DNA from: Homarus americanus
Taxonomy: Eukaryota > Arthropoda > Malacostraca > Decapoda > Nephropidae
Direction: 5' to 3'
NCBI RefSeq assembly: GCF_018991925.1
Contig: NW_024722158.1
Span: forward strand, 9,868,944-9,932,943
Length of the DNA: 64,000 nucleotides
Part shown: positions 37,078 to 48,880 of the stretch, piece after piece
Layout: every line of letters begins with the position of its first letter
Position numbering within the stretch: position 1 is the first letter of the stretch
Position numbers and translations under genes: made by a program
Notes under the pieces: model-generated
Seen by the model: the letters and a program-made list of their open reading frames with translations, nothing else
Told to the model about the DNA's origin: nothing
Database searches by the model: none

Positions 37078-37720
37078 CTCAGTTGTGTACAGACAAGAGC
37101 GTGTACCAGTGAACATCGAGCTCAGTTGTGTACAAACAAGAGCGTGTACTAGTGAACATCGAGCTCAGTTGTGTACAAACAAGAGCGTGTACCAGTGAAC
37201 ATCGAGCTCAGTTGTGTACAGACAAGAGCGTGTACTAGTGAACATCGAGCTCAGTTGTGTACAGACAAGAGCTTGTACTAGTGAACATTGAGCTCAGTTG
37301 TGTACAAACAAGAGCGTGTACTAGTGAACATCGAGCTCAGTTGTGTACAGACAAGAGAGTGTACTAGTGAACATTGAGCTCAGTTGTGTACAGACAAGAG
37401 CGTGTACTAGTGAACATCAGGCTCAGTTGTGTACAGATAAGAGCTTGTACTAGTGAACATCGGGCCTGAAGCTGTGTACAGACAAGCAGAGTGTACTAGT
37501 GAACATCGAGCCTAGTTGTGTACAGACAAGAGCGTGTACTAGTGAACATCGAGCTCCAGTTGTGTACAGACAAGAGCGTACTAGTGAACATCGAGCCTGC
37601 CAGGTACAGACAAGAGCGTGTACTAGTGAACATCGGTTCAGTTGTGTACAAAACAAGAGCGTACTAGCAAACATCGAGCCCACAGGTACAAAACAAGAAA
37701 GAGTGTAATAGTGAACATCC
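37078..37720. repeat. 43-bp minisatellite, about 15 copies
   Basis: Very regular 43-bp unit with GAGCTCAGTTGTGTACAGAC and GTGTACTAGTGAACATC; each carries a SacI-type GAGCTC. The left ten units are nearly identical. The right five show indels and GAGCCTG variants. Confidence 0.96.
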
Positions 37721-38377
37721 TCTCTCAGTCTCGCATCTAAAATCATTAAGATCTGCTGTAATATCCAGCATTACTCACCTTAAGCCACTTATCTACATTC
37801 CTATATAACAAATCAGGGGATATGTTCACTAGGTGGAGGTAAACAAACGCATTTCTTCTCATTACATACAAAAATAAAATAACTCATTTCCACATATCTG
37901 TTATATATATATACTTGAGGATAAAATTAACTGGGAGGGGAGTTTCATCAGCAGGTGGAGTTGCTCTGCCGATTAAAACATTTCCCGTAGTTACTGGTAA
38001 GCCTATGCACCCCATCACTCATTTAAGAGAAAGATGAAGAAGTTTATTGACAAGATAAGTATGTCGGCCACTGCTTAATATTACTACGGGATATTTATTA
38101 TATATTTTCTTGTGTGTAAATCTTGTTCACTATTGGTTACTGGGAAGAGAAATTATATCGTACTCTTTTACCAATGATGTGACTGACATGTGTGCAATAC
38201 TCTATTCTGTGTACGTGGGGTGGGAGGGGGTGGAGGGGTTACCAGTACATTCCTAGAGAACCGATATACAAGTATGACCAGTTAATCACCAAGTGTAAAT
38301 ATAAATATATACATTTCAATCATCACTTTCAGTTTGTGTTCATCTTGTATGCATGGAAGCTGCCACATGATCAACTT

Positions 38378-38428
<51 letters not shown>

Positions 38429-39484
38429 GTGTTTGTTTTACATCTTTGAGAACTAAATATCTTATAATGTTATATGCGAGGGACATCGATCGAGCCAAGA
38501 CCTGTTTTTAAAGATTAAGACGGAATGTTATATACAATAAATCAGACACCGTAAAATAACCGAGGAACAACCCTAACAGAGTCTTGTATCAGCTCTCAAA
38601 CTGTGGAAGGTGTTTAGTGACATCCAACACGGAACACCGCTGCCTGGAAAATTGACTTTGAATACCCACACAGACTCTTTATACGAACTTTCCACATTAA
38701 AAATAATTGTCACAGACAATAGTGATCTTTATTAGTTTTGTAAGATTCAATTATATTTTATATTTTCGAGTAAATTGTCTCGCAAACTGACTTATCTGGT
38801 TTAGTTTATTCAAGTAATAGTATTCCTAAATAGTGTATAATGTGAATTTTCAATCAAACGCGTTTAGGGGTTGAACATTCACTATTTGACAAACAAACAG
38901 ACGGACACGGATGAGGCCATCGTCGCCTAACTCTGCACTTCTATATATTACTCCTTGCTGGCGCACACACAGGTGCTGTACCCACACATCACTGACAACT
39001 TAATATATTTATCGTGTTATTGTATCTTAAACTGGAAACCTTCCATACTTACAGTTTAGTTTGAAACGCGATTTTCATTTTAAAATAATTTCTCCCTCAC
39101 AGAACCTTCACATAAACATAGAAAACACCTTAAATCTGTCAACAGCTTCACCTTTTACCTCCTTTTCAATCTCTAACTATTTTCCTGACCCATGACAAGA
39201 GAGGGCAGGTACAGGTGGCGTCGAGGAATGTAACATTCTCTCTGATGTAACACATTCATCATCGCCAGAGACCGCCTGCAAGATACTCTGGGAAGTGCAG
39301 GAATAAATGATCAAGATTGGAAGTGTGATAAGAATATTATGGATGGAAGATTAAATATATTGAAGGCATCATGGGATAAGGGCAACACGGCAACAGAAGC
39401 GAGTGAAAGTTTATCTCCATGACCACTCAACATCATCAATAATAACGAAGAAGTGAATCAAGTGTTCATGATCATCTTTTATTG
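37721..39484. other. Unique DNA with a (GT)n run, no gene seen
   Basis: (GT)n at 38383-38433. Nothing else recognised on either strand. Confidence 0.55.
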
Positions 39485-40890
39485 GAGGGACCGATGACAC
39501 TAGTCACCTCATTGTCAACTTGCCTTGTTGATACCAGCCAGGCATTAGTCACCTGACCTCATTGATGATACCAGAAAGGCACGAGTCACCTGCCCTTATT
39601 GATGATACCAGTCAGGCATTAGTCACCTGACCTCATTGATGATACCAGAGGGGCATGAGTCACCTGCCCTTATTCATGATACCAGTCAGCCATTAGTCAC
39701 CTGACCTCATTGATGATACCAGAAAGGCATGAGTCACCTGCCTTATTGATGATACCAGTCAGGCATGAGTCATCTGGCCTCATTGATGATACCAGAGGGT
39801 GAGCTCACCTGCGCTGATGATACCAGCCAGGCATTAGTCACCTGACCTCATTGATGATACCAGAAAGGCATGAGTCACCTGCCCTTATTGATGATACCAG
39901 TCAGGCATGAGTCATCTGGCCTCATTGATGATACCAGAAAGGCATGAGTCACCTGCCCTTATTGATGATACCAGTCAGGCATGAGTCATCTGACCTCATT
40001 GATGATACCAGAAAGGCATGAGTCACCTGCCCTTATTGATGATACCAGCCAGGCATTAGTCACCTGACCTCATTGATGATACCAGAAGGCATGAGTCACC
40101 TGCCCCTTATTGATGATGTACCAGAGGGGCATGAGTCATCTGGCCTCATTGATGATACCAGAGTGGCACGAGTCACCTGCCCTTATTGATGATACCAGCG
40201 AGGCATTAGTCACCTGACCTCATTGATGATACCAGAGAGGCATGAGTCACCTGGCCTCATTGATGATACCAGAGGGGCATGAGTCACCTGCCCTTATTCA
40301 TGATACCAGTCAGGCATGAGTCACCTGGTCCTTATTGATGATACCAGCCAGGCATTAGTCACCTGACCTCATTGATGATACCAGAAAGGCATGAGTCACC
40401 TGCCCTTATTGATGATACCAGAGGGCATGAGTCACCTGCCCTTATTCATGATACCAGTCAGGTATTTGAGTCATCTGGCCTCATTGATGATACCAGAGTG
40501 CATGAGTCACCTGCCCTATTGATGATACCAGCCAGGCATTAGTCACCTGACCTCATTGATGATACCAGAAAAGCATGAGTCACCTGCCCTTATTCATGAT
40601 ACCAGTCAGGCATGAGTCATCTGGCCTCATTGATGATACCAGAAAGGCATGAGTCACCTGCCTTATTGATGATACCAGTCAGGCTGGAGTCATCTGGCCT
40701 CATTGATGATGTACCAGAGGGGCATGAGTCACCTGCCTTATTCATGATTACCAGTCAGGTATGAGTCACCTGGCCTTATTGATGATACCAGTCAGGCATG
40801 AGTCACCTGCCCTTATTGATGATACCAGTCAGGCATGAGTCACCTGGCCTTATTGATGATACCAGCCAGGCATGAGTCACCAGGACATAT
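39485..40890. repeat. 37-bp minisatellite with dimeric organisation
   Basis: About 38 units with TTGATGATACCAG, GGCATGAGTCACCTG and a CCTCA or CCCTTA end. Two unit types alternate over much of the array: one with CCAGAAAGGC/CTGCCCTTATT, the other with CCAGTCAGGC or CCAGCCAGGC/CTGACCTCATT, giving a 74-bp higher-order period. It ends in unique DNA at about 40890. Confidence 0.96.
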
Positions 40891-41032
40891 TGAAGGGACG
40901 CGAGTCACCTGTAGTTACAGATGACACAACTAGACAAAATGTGAGAAGGATCCTTAACTGTTCGTTGTACAGTTTCTTCTCTTATGGCTAGAAACGACCT
41001 TGGGAGATTATTGTATGACAAGATATTAAGGG

Positions 41033-41079
41033 CACACGCACACACACACACACACACGCACACACACACGCACACACAC

Positions 41080-41115
<36 letters not shown>
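41033..41115. repeat. (CA)n microsatellite
   Basis: About 40 CA units with periodic CGCA interruptions. Confidence 0.97.
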
Positions 41116-41117
<2 letters not shown>

Positions 41118-41249
41118 AAACCAAAATAAGTTTATGGCATCAGTTACGGTGCCACACGCTTCGTCTATCATTTGAGGTAAATATATGCGCACGAATTTCA
41201 TCCCCCATAAGATAGTTGATAAAGATTTATTCGCGTCGCGGTACACTGT

Positions 41250-41368
41250 TAAGACCATTAATACCCTGGAGCAGCTGGGTGTTGTGACCGCACATAATAT
41301 ACGCGGCTGAAGCCATGAATAGCCTGTAACAGCTGGGTGTCGCGTCTACACCTAAGATACACAGTGAA
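41250..41368. repeat. Diverged tandem duplication, about 60-bp unit
   Basis: AGCAGCTGGGTGTTGTGACC and ACAGCTGGGTGTCGCGTCTA lie in equivalent positions of two copies, both followed by ATACGC/ATACAC and GTGAAG/CTGAAG. Confidence 0.75.
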
Positions 41369-41378
41369 GCTTTGTGTC

Positions 41379-41759
41379 TTAATGATTATCCCTGAATAAT
41401 CCAAACTTTACAATTACCTTCATATATAAAAAAAAATTCTTCCTAGCATTTGGATTATCTTCCCCAGAATTTTTGAGCCAGGAAAGTGTACCAGTGTCCA
41501 GAAGTAATGACAGCGAGATATAAAGCAGAATTCTCGAATACACAGGAAAGGTGTCCCTGTGCTGGAGACCCAATAATCCGCACTGTGATGCAACAAATAC
41601 AATTAAGTTAGGGTAGGGGTCAGGCTTATAGCAGATGAAGCATTGAAAGTTAAATAGATTGTTGGTATGTCGATCAGGTTCATGTATACTTGAAGGGAGG
41701 AATTTATTGACGGCTGAGACCATTAAGGCAATACAAACTATTAATATTTTTTTTTCCAT
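41379..41759 (-). other. 126-codon minus-strand ORF, unknown, probably not a gene
   Basis: The frame begins MEKKILIVCIALMVSAVN, which looks like a signal peptide, but the downstream sequence has no cysteine pattern or domain I know. An embedded alternative frame of 60 codons overlaps it. With no splice, promoter or homology support it may be chance in AT-rich DNA. Confidence 0.12.
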
Positions 41760-42152
41760 TTATTTGATTGGAGAAAAACTGTGATGAAGGAAGAAGAATA
41801 CGAAGGTTCCATCTACTGCAACATATTGAAGCAAATTCCTTATGAAAGGGGATTCTTGATTCTAAATTTAATATAAAGGATTATTGAGATTGAATTTAAG
41901 AATAAAATCCTATTATTCTTGATACACATTCCAATGACGTCTAAAATAACAGAGAATAGTTATAAACATTAATTATTATAAACGTTTTATGTTCTTTTTT
42001 TACAATCTCGTGAAAAAATAATGTTTGATAAAAATTTAACTGCCTTACATCTTGCCAATCGAGCTAAATATTAACGTGTTTTTTTTTTCAATTATGTATT
42101 GCATAAAAGAAAATAATAATTATACAATATTACATTAAATTCGAAACTTCTT
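41760..42152. other. AT-rich DNA, no gene seen
   Basis: Nothing recognised. Confidence 0.55.
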
Positions 42153-44482
42153 ACCACCTTACCACCTCCCTCCAGTGACCACCTCATCCGAGTTACCACC
42201 TCCTCACCACCTCCCTCCTGTGCCCACATCCCTCCTGTGACCACCCTCCAGTGAGCCACCTCACCCGAGTTACCACCACCCTCCTACACCACCTCCCTCC
42301 TGTGCCCACATCCTCCTGTAACCACCTCCTCCTGCGACCACCTCCCCTCCTGCGACCACCTCCCTCCTGTCCACATCCTCTCTTCCCACATCCCTCCTGT
42401 GACCACCTCCCTCCTGCGACCAAATCCTCCTGTGACCACATCCCTCCTGTGCCCATCCATCCCATGCCCACATCCTCCAGTGGTTACCTCCCTCCAGTGA
42501 CCACCTCCCTCCTGTGACCACATCCTTCCAGTGACTACATCGCTCAAAGACCACCCCTCCCTCCAGTGACCACCTCCCTCCTGCGCCCCACAGCCCTCCT
42601 GTGCCCACCTCCTCCAGTAGTGCTCCTCCCTCCAGTAACCACCTCCCTCCTGCCAGCCACCTCCTCCAGTGACCACCTCCTCCAGTGACCACATCCTCCA
42701 GAGACCACCTCCTCCAGAGACACCTCCTCCAGAGACCACCTCCCTCAGTGAGCACCTCCACCCAGTGACCACCTCCCTTCAGTGACCACCTCCTTCAGTG
42801 ACCACCTCCTCCAGTGACCACATCCCTCATTGACCACATCCCTCCAGTGACCACATCACTCAAGACCACCTCCTCAGTGACAACCTACCTAGTATCCCAC
42901 CTCCTGCGACCACCTCCCTCCTGTGCCCACATCCCTCCTGTGACCACCTCCTCCAGTGAGCTCCTCCCTCCAGTAACCACCACCCTCCAGTAACCACCTC
43001 CTGTGTCCCACCTCCCTCTGGTGACCACCTCCCTAAGTCACCACCTCCCCAGTGACCACCTCCTCCCTTGACCACCTCCTCCAGTGACCACATCCTCCAG
43101 TGACCACGTCCTCCAGTGACCATCCCTCCAGTGACCACATCCCAACAGTGACAACCTCCGCCTAGTGACCACCTCCCTCCTGCGACTACCTCCCTCCTGC
43201 GACCTGCCCTGTAGCCACCTCCCTCTAGCCACCTGCCTCCTGTGACCACCTGCCTCCTGTGACCACCTCCCCTAGTGACCACCTCCTACAGTGACCACCT
43301 CCTAGTGACCACCTGCCTCCTGTGACCACCTCCCTCCAGTGACCACCTCCCCTAGAGACCCTCCCCTAGTGCCTCCCCTAGTGACCACCTGCCTCCTGTG
43401 ACCACCTCCCTCAGTGACCCTCTAGTGACCACCTCCTACAGTGACCACCTTGCCTAGTCACCACCTCCCTCCTGTGCCCACATCCCTACTGTGCCCACAT
43501 CCCTCCAGTGACCACATCCCTCCAGAGACCACCTCCTCCAGAGACCACCTCCTCCAGACCACCTCCCTCCATTGACACATCCCTCCAGTGACCACATCAC
43601 TCAAATGACCACCTCCCTCCAGTGACAACCTCCCCTAGTGACCACCACCCTCCTGCGACCACCTCCCTCCTGTGCACATCCTCCTGTGACCGCCCTCCAG
43701 TGACCACCCCCTCCAGTGCCACATCCTCCAGTGACTACATCCCAACAGTGACCACATCCTCCAATGACCACCTCCAGTGACAACCTCCGCCTAAGTGACC
43801 ACCTCCCTCTGCACTCTCCCTCCTGCGAACCACCTGCCCCTGTGCCACCTCCTCTAGTGACCACCTGCCTCCTGTGACCTGCCTCCTGCTGACCACCTCC
43901 TCCAGTGACCCTCCCTAGTGACCACCTCCCCTGAGACCACCTCCCCTAAGACCACCTCCCTGGTGACGCCTCCTCCAGTGACCACCTCCCCTAGTGACCA
44001 CCTCCCCTAGTGGCCACCTCCCCTAGAGACCACCTCCCCTAGTGACCACCTCCCTCCAGTGACCACCTCCCTACAGTGACCACCTTGCCCTAGTCACCAC
44101 ATCCTCTCTGACCACCTCCTCCTGAGCTCCTCCTTCCTTTGACCACTGCCTCCCGAGACCGCCTCCCTCCAGTGACCACCTCCCCTAGAGACCCTCCCCT
44201 AGTGACCACCTCCCTACAGTGACCACCTTGCCCTTGTCACCTCCCTCCTCGACCACCTCCCTCCTGTGCCCACATCCCTCCTGTGCCCACCTCCCTCCAG
44301 TGAGCTCCTCCCTCCTTTGACCACCTCCCTCCTGCGACCACCTCGCTCCTGCGATCACCTCCCTCCTGAGACCACCTCCTTCCTGAGACCACCTCCCTCC
44401 TGTGCCCACCTCACTGCAGTGAACCACCTCCCTCCAGTAACCACCTCCCTCCAGTGACGACCTCCCTCCAGTGACTACCTCC
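42153..44482. repeat. 17-bp C-rich minisatellite, left block
   Basis: About 135 units of GACCACCTCCCTCCAGT and close variants (TGCCCACATCC, CTCCTGCGACC, CCCCTAGTG). G is rare on this strand. Many single-base losses break the period. Minus-strand frames of 64-163 codons (Gly, Trp, Arg, Glu) are by-products. The block is interrupted by a LINE fragment and resumes at 45142. Confidence 0.96.
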
Positions 44483-45141
44483 CTCTACAATGACCACATC
44501 CGCTACAGGTCCCTTCGCAACCGAGTCATCCGCGAAATTCGCACTGCAAAGAAGTCTCACTACCCAACCAAATTGCAACACCTGAAGCAGACCAACATCA
44601 GTCAATGGTATGGTAAGCTTAAAGAACTTTGTTGACTAAACAATAAAACACACACCCTCCCCTTCCTTAACCATCTCACTGATGTTGACGCAGCTGAACA
44701 ATCAAATAACCATTTGGCTGCTATGTGCCAGACGTTCCCCCGGCTTGACACAACCACTCGCCCTGCTTACCTACCAGCCCCCTTTCCCATTGACTTAGTA
44801 GAAGAATTTTAAGTAGCAAAACGTCTGGACAAACTAAAGTTAAAACGCTCTACCACCCCCATTAACTTACCAATGAAACTCTTCAAGGAGTTCTCCCCGG
44901 AGCTTGCTAAACCCCTATGCTCCATCATCAATGCTTCTCTCAGTCAAGCCAGATGCCCAGCTGACTGGAAGACCTCTTATGCATCACCAGTGCCCAAGTC
45001 AACCAGCCCACAATCCTTAAATCAGCTACGACCTATTGTAATCACCCCACTACCCAGCCTAATCTGTGAAAGTTTAGTGTTCGACTGGGCTCATGCTGAT
45101 ATTGCAGGAGTCGTAGACCCTCAGCAATTTGGCACTATGAA
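44483..45141 (+). pseudogene. LINE ORF2 fragment: linker plus RT N-terminal region
   Basis: One frame runs from 44483 to 45157 with only two stops (TGA 44633, TAA 44810). It begins YNDHIRYRSLRNRVIREIR, a typical pre-RT region, continues KRSTTPINLPMKLFKEF (44849-44899), then ADWKTSYASPVPKST and LNQLRPIVITP, equivalent to the WK..V.PIPK and NYRPISL motifs, and ends PQQFGTM, the segment before the catalytic palm. The 5' endonuclease and all downstream RT are missing. Both ends abut the 17-bp minisatellite. The second member of the family lies near 61.8 kb. The intact frame suggests it is younger than other LINE remnants here. Confidence 0.88.
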
Positions 45142-45845
45142 CACCTCCCTCCTGTGACCACCTCCCTCCTGTGACCACCTCCCTACTGTGTCCACCTCCC
45201 TCCAGTGAACACCTCCTTCCAGTGACCACCTCCCTATAGTGACCACCTCCCTCCTGTGACCACCTTCCAACAGTGTCCACCTGCCTCCAGTGATCACTTC
45301 CCTTCAGTGAGCACCTCCCTACAGTGACCTCCACCTCCTCCAGTGACCACCTCACAGTGACCACAGACCACCTACCCAGTGTCACTTCCACACCTCCCAC
45401 AGTGACCACCTCCCCCACAGTGCACCACCTCCAGTGACCACCTCTACAGTGTCCACCTCCTCCAGTGACCACCTCTGTAGTGTCCACCTCCTCCGGCAGA
45501 CCACCTCTCAGTGACCACTCCTACAGTGACCACCTCCTCCAGTGACCACCTCCCACAATGTCCACTCTCCTTCGGTGACTACTTGCACTCCTCCAGACCA
45601 CCTCCCCACCTCCTCTCTGAGACCTCCCTCCTGGGGACCCACCTCCTCCTGTGACCACCTCCCCAGTGACCACCTCCTCCAGTGACCAGTGACCACCTCC
45701 CTCCATTGACCACACCCCTCCAGTGACCACTTCCCTCCAGTGACCACATCCCTCCAATGACCACCTCCCTCCAGTGACTACCTGCCTCCAGTTACCACCT
45801 CCTTCCAGTGACCACCTCCCTCCAGTGACCAACCCCCTCCAATAC
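45142..45845. repeat. 17-bp C-rich minisatellite, right block
   Basis: Same unit as the left block, with extra variants containing CTACAGTGACC and AGTGTCCACC. Frames of 61-137 codons on the minus strand are by-products. Confidence 0.96.
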
Positions 45846-46428
45846 CTACCGGACTGTAATGACCAACTTCTTAAAGTGACCCCCTTATCCCAGTGACCTA
45901 TATTCTATTACCATGAAACTATTGTGATTTTGCCGAGCCTTTTCTCAGGGCGATGTTTAATTTATAATGTTAATTTACAGAAGATATTATTTAAACATAA
46001 ATCATCATTATATCATGAATGGATACACTAATCACTAATTCATCCATAGTTACAGATAAACCTCAAATTTTAACCATCTTATTAAACTATGAGAACACCG
46101 TATTAAAAATTTATCTAAACGTAATATTCTTCATCTTAATATCTCCTAAGATTAAAAATTTCCATCACTAATAGAGAAGTAACTTATGCCATTATTATCT
46201 TCGGAAGGATCAAGTACACACCATAGTGAGCGTCAAGCAGCTAACCCAAGAGTCTGCCGGTGCTACGCCAGCCAGACTCATAAGGCGGGGCGCGGGAGGT
46301 GAGTTTTTTTTTTTTAGTATGACCTTCGTACCTGGATGTGGCCCCCCTGTTGGTCCCGAGGCTGGTGGGTAAGTCCAACTACGTGACCTGAATGTGTGTA
46401 CCTGGGGTCATCTAGGCATAGTGTGTGC
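45846..46428. other. Unique DNA, no gene seen
   Basis: AT-rich with a GC-richer patch at 46250-46300. Nothing recognised. Confidence 0.5.
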
Positions 46429-46463
<35 letters not shown>

Positions 46464-46570
46464 CGGACGAACGGAAGGACGAACGGAAGGACGAACGAAC
46501 AGAAGGACGGATGAATGTATAGAGAATCAGATGAACAGAGAGAGACAAAACTGACAGACAGACAGACAGA
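46429..46570. repeat. (GATA)n and GGAC/GAAC/GACA tetranucleotide repeats
   Basis: About eight GATA units, then GGACGAACGGAAG-type tetranucleotides, then a short GACA run. Confidence 0.93.
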
Positions 46571-46675
46571 AATAAAAAAAAATTCCGACACCACTATAGA
46601 TCTTCATCACCCACTTATTAATAATTGAAATATCTTGATAATTTGCGTCACTTTGCTGTCTCTAAAAGCAACATA

Positions 46676-46885
46676 CAGTCCCCCTTCACTAGTGCGTTTA
46701 TAGGGGCTCGTCACATAATCATCCCACAAATCATCCCATTGAGATTTTTAATATTATTTTACCTAAATTCCTTACTATATTTACCTTTTGTGATTTTCCT
46801 TCTGTCGAATGTAAACAAACACAGCCCTGCCACACTTCAAAAACATAACGAGGCGCCCCTGTAAACGCACAAGTGGAGGGGACTG
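46676..46885. mobile_element. 210-bp TIR MITE with TA target duplication
   Basis: The left end reads CAGTCCCCCTTCACTAGTGC and the right end, on the other strand, CAGTCCCCTCCACTTGTGC; both continue into GTTTA-AGGGGC-CTCGT for about 38 bp. TA flanks both sides (46674-46675, 46886-46887). CAGT termini with a TA duplication fit the Tc1/mariner/pogo group. No coding capacity. The related, older copy is at 36515-36738. Confidence 0.85.
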
Positions 46886-47039
46886 TACATTCATGCTCTT
46901 TTCATCGTCCATAACTCATAAAAACGATTCAGCCAACGTGTACACTAAAGTTTATGAGTAATGTTGTCCTGGGAGAGAGTCTTCTTTAACTGGGGTCTCG
47001 TGTTGAAGGTGTGGATGAATGGAGGTGACACAAGGTTAA
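46886..47039. other. Unique DNA, no gene seen
   Basis: Nothing recognised. Confidence 0.5.
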
Positions 47040-47345
47040 CGTAGTGGTGGTGGTCATTATGGTGATGGTGAATATGGTGGTGGCGATAGTGGCGATGGTG
47101 GTGGTGTGCTAGTGTTGGTAATGGAGATGGTGGTGAATATGTTGGTGATGGTTTTATTTTAGTGAAGGTGAATACGGTGATTGTGGTGTTGGTGAGTATG
47201 GTGATGATGGTGTTTATGATTTGGTGATTATTATTATGGTGCATCTGGTGATGGCATTTGTGATGATGGTATTGATGGTAAAATAATGATGATTGTGATA
47301 AGGATGGCGATGGTGGTTGGTTGTGGTGATGGTGTGAGTGATAAT
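47040..47345. repeat. GGTGATGGTGG degenerate minisatellite
   Basis: Trinucleotide-based GGTGAT/GGTGGT/TATGGT words of variable order. The opposite-strand His/Thr/Ile frame of 136 codons is a by-product. Confidence 0.9.
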
Positions 47346-47624
47346 GATGATGCAACTAGGCCGCCCCATGACTGCAACAGTAGAGATTCTTGGAAACATC
47401 ATTAATTATAACCTGTCCAGAGACACTCCCCACACACTCATCTTTTATGATTGATGATACAAGTGCAACATAATACTCCCACACTGGTCACTTACTTATA
47501 AAACAGACAGCGAAATTAATTGCTCTTGTCACCTGTTACTGGAAAATGAACTGATATTTTACTTCCAAAGATGCTGCAGTAGGCGATGGCATCATTAAGG
47601 TGGTGGTGTCACTATCATTATCTA
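47346..47624. other. Unique DNA, no gene seen
   Basis: Nothing recognised. Confidence 0.5.
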
Positions 47625-48270
47625 TTATCCTACACATTGGCAAGTCCTTATTTACTGGCTGTGTTTTTCCAGATAAAATTAAAATTGTTAAGGTCTCACC
47701 TGACATATAAATCAGGTAATAAAGATCGTATCGAGAACTACCGCTACATATCAGTCTTCCCTGATTTAAGGTCCCCGAGAAGCTAACATGTCGTAGACTA
47801 AACTCCTCCTGCAGTGACAGTTATGTTCTTACTGAATCTCAGTTTAGTCTCAGATCAAGAAGGTCAACTGAAAGTGCCGGACTGTCAGCCCTTCACTAAC
47901 AACACTTTGAATTTATTTGATGATAACCAGTTCATAATTGGAGTATACTTAGCTCTCTTAAGCCTTTTATACCGTCGGTCAAACCAACTTTCTGGAGGAA
48001 CTCGAACGATATGGTGTTATAAATTTATTCATCCACAATAGTTCGCATCCTATCTGTCTGTCTAACCGGGAGCTATAACGACTGTCAATCTAACCCCTCA
48101 CCTACCTGTGTGGTGTTATACAGGGTCTCATTCTTGGACCGGTACTGTTATTATTACACATAACTCCACACTCGTATATTAAATTTCATTCACAGAAGAT
48201 AGTAATCTGTATGTTAGCTACACAGATCCATATTCCTTAAGCCCTTGTGTACGGGACTCCTCTCTGCTGA
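47625..48270 (+). pseudogene. LINE reverse transcriptase remnant
   Basis: RT motifs in order, each in a shifted frame: FTGCVFPDKIKIVKV (about 47655), YKSGNKDRIENYRYISVFP (about 47705-47760; NYRPIS motif), LTESQFSLRS (about 47830), FLEELERYGVI (about 47990), GVIQGLILGPVLLLL (about 48113; the GVPQGSILGPLLF motif), and TEDSNLYVSY (about 48195; the position of the catalytic ADDT, here degraded). Many frameshifts, so long dead. A different family from the 44.5-kb copy. Confidence 0.8.
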
Positions 48271-48659
48271 ATAAGGTCTTCTGTTAACCAAATAATATAT
48301 TAAAAGTGGCGTCCCGGTAGTGAAGGGGTTAGGTCAGATTATCTACTAATAAGAACTATGAATTATGAATGAATATTGCAAGTTGCATCCCAAGTTGATT
48401 AGGTCTCGACTTTGTATGATGTACTATGTACTAATATCAGAGCTAATATAACAGATTAAAACAATATACTTTTCACTTGTCTATAAATTCACCATCTGTT
48501 ACGTGTATATTGGAAGGTGGATTATTTCTAAATAGCATGGAATAAATCTTAGGGGTCTGCATACAACAATTACATATCTATTTCAATACCGACGAAGCTC
48601 TAGTAATACGAGGGTTATAATTATTACCTCTTCTAATATTCCGATGGTGTGGCTGGTAA
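48271..48659. other. AT-rich DNA, no gene seen
   Basis: May contain further decayed LINE sequence, such as CTTAGGGGTCTGCATACAACA near 48550, but nothing firm. Confidence 0.45.
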
Positions 48660-48880
48660 GGATACTAGCCAGACGTAGAGATGGTGATGGTGATAATAGT
48701 GATGGTTTAGTTTAGGGAAGACAGATGGTGTGGTAATGAAGATGGTGTTAACTGTAGTAGTAATGGTGTGGTAGTGGTGATAATGAAGGGAAAGCTTGGT
48801 TGATGTCGTGAAGTTGTTAAAGATGATGGTGATAATAGTAGTTGTGAGGGTGATGATGGTGATAATGATGAACTGTGATA
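48660..48880. repeat. GATGGTGATAA degenerate minisatellite
   Basis: GATGGTGATGGTG/ATAATAGTGATGG words, similar in kind to 47040-47345. Confidence 0.85.

Noticed and set aside
37078..37720. CRISPR-like regular repeats
   Set aside because: The 43-bp units are contiguous with no unique spacers between them, and the host is a eukaryote. It is a minisatellite.
41379..41759. A secreted peptide gene on the minus strand
   Set aside because: The start resembles a signal peptide, but there is no mature-peptide pattern, no processing sites and no supporting context; kept only as a very low-confidence entry.
42193..45832. Many Gly/Trp/Arg/Glu minus-strand ORFs up to 163 codons
   Set aside because: They are translations of the 17-bp C-rich array. 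A 17-bp period is not a multiple of three, so the frame wanders and no protein repeat unit is kept.
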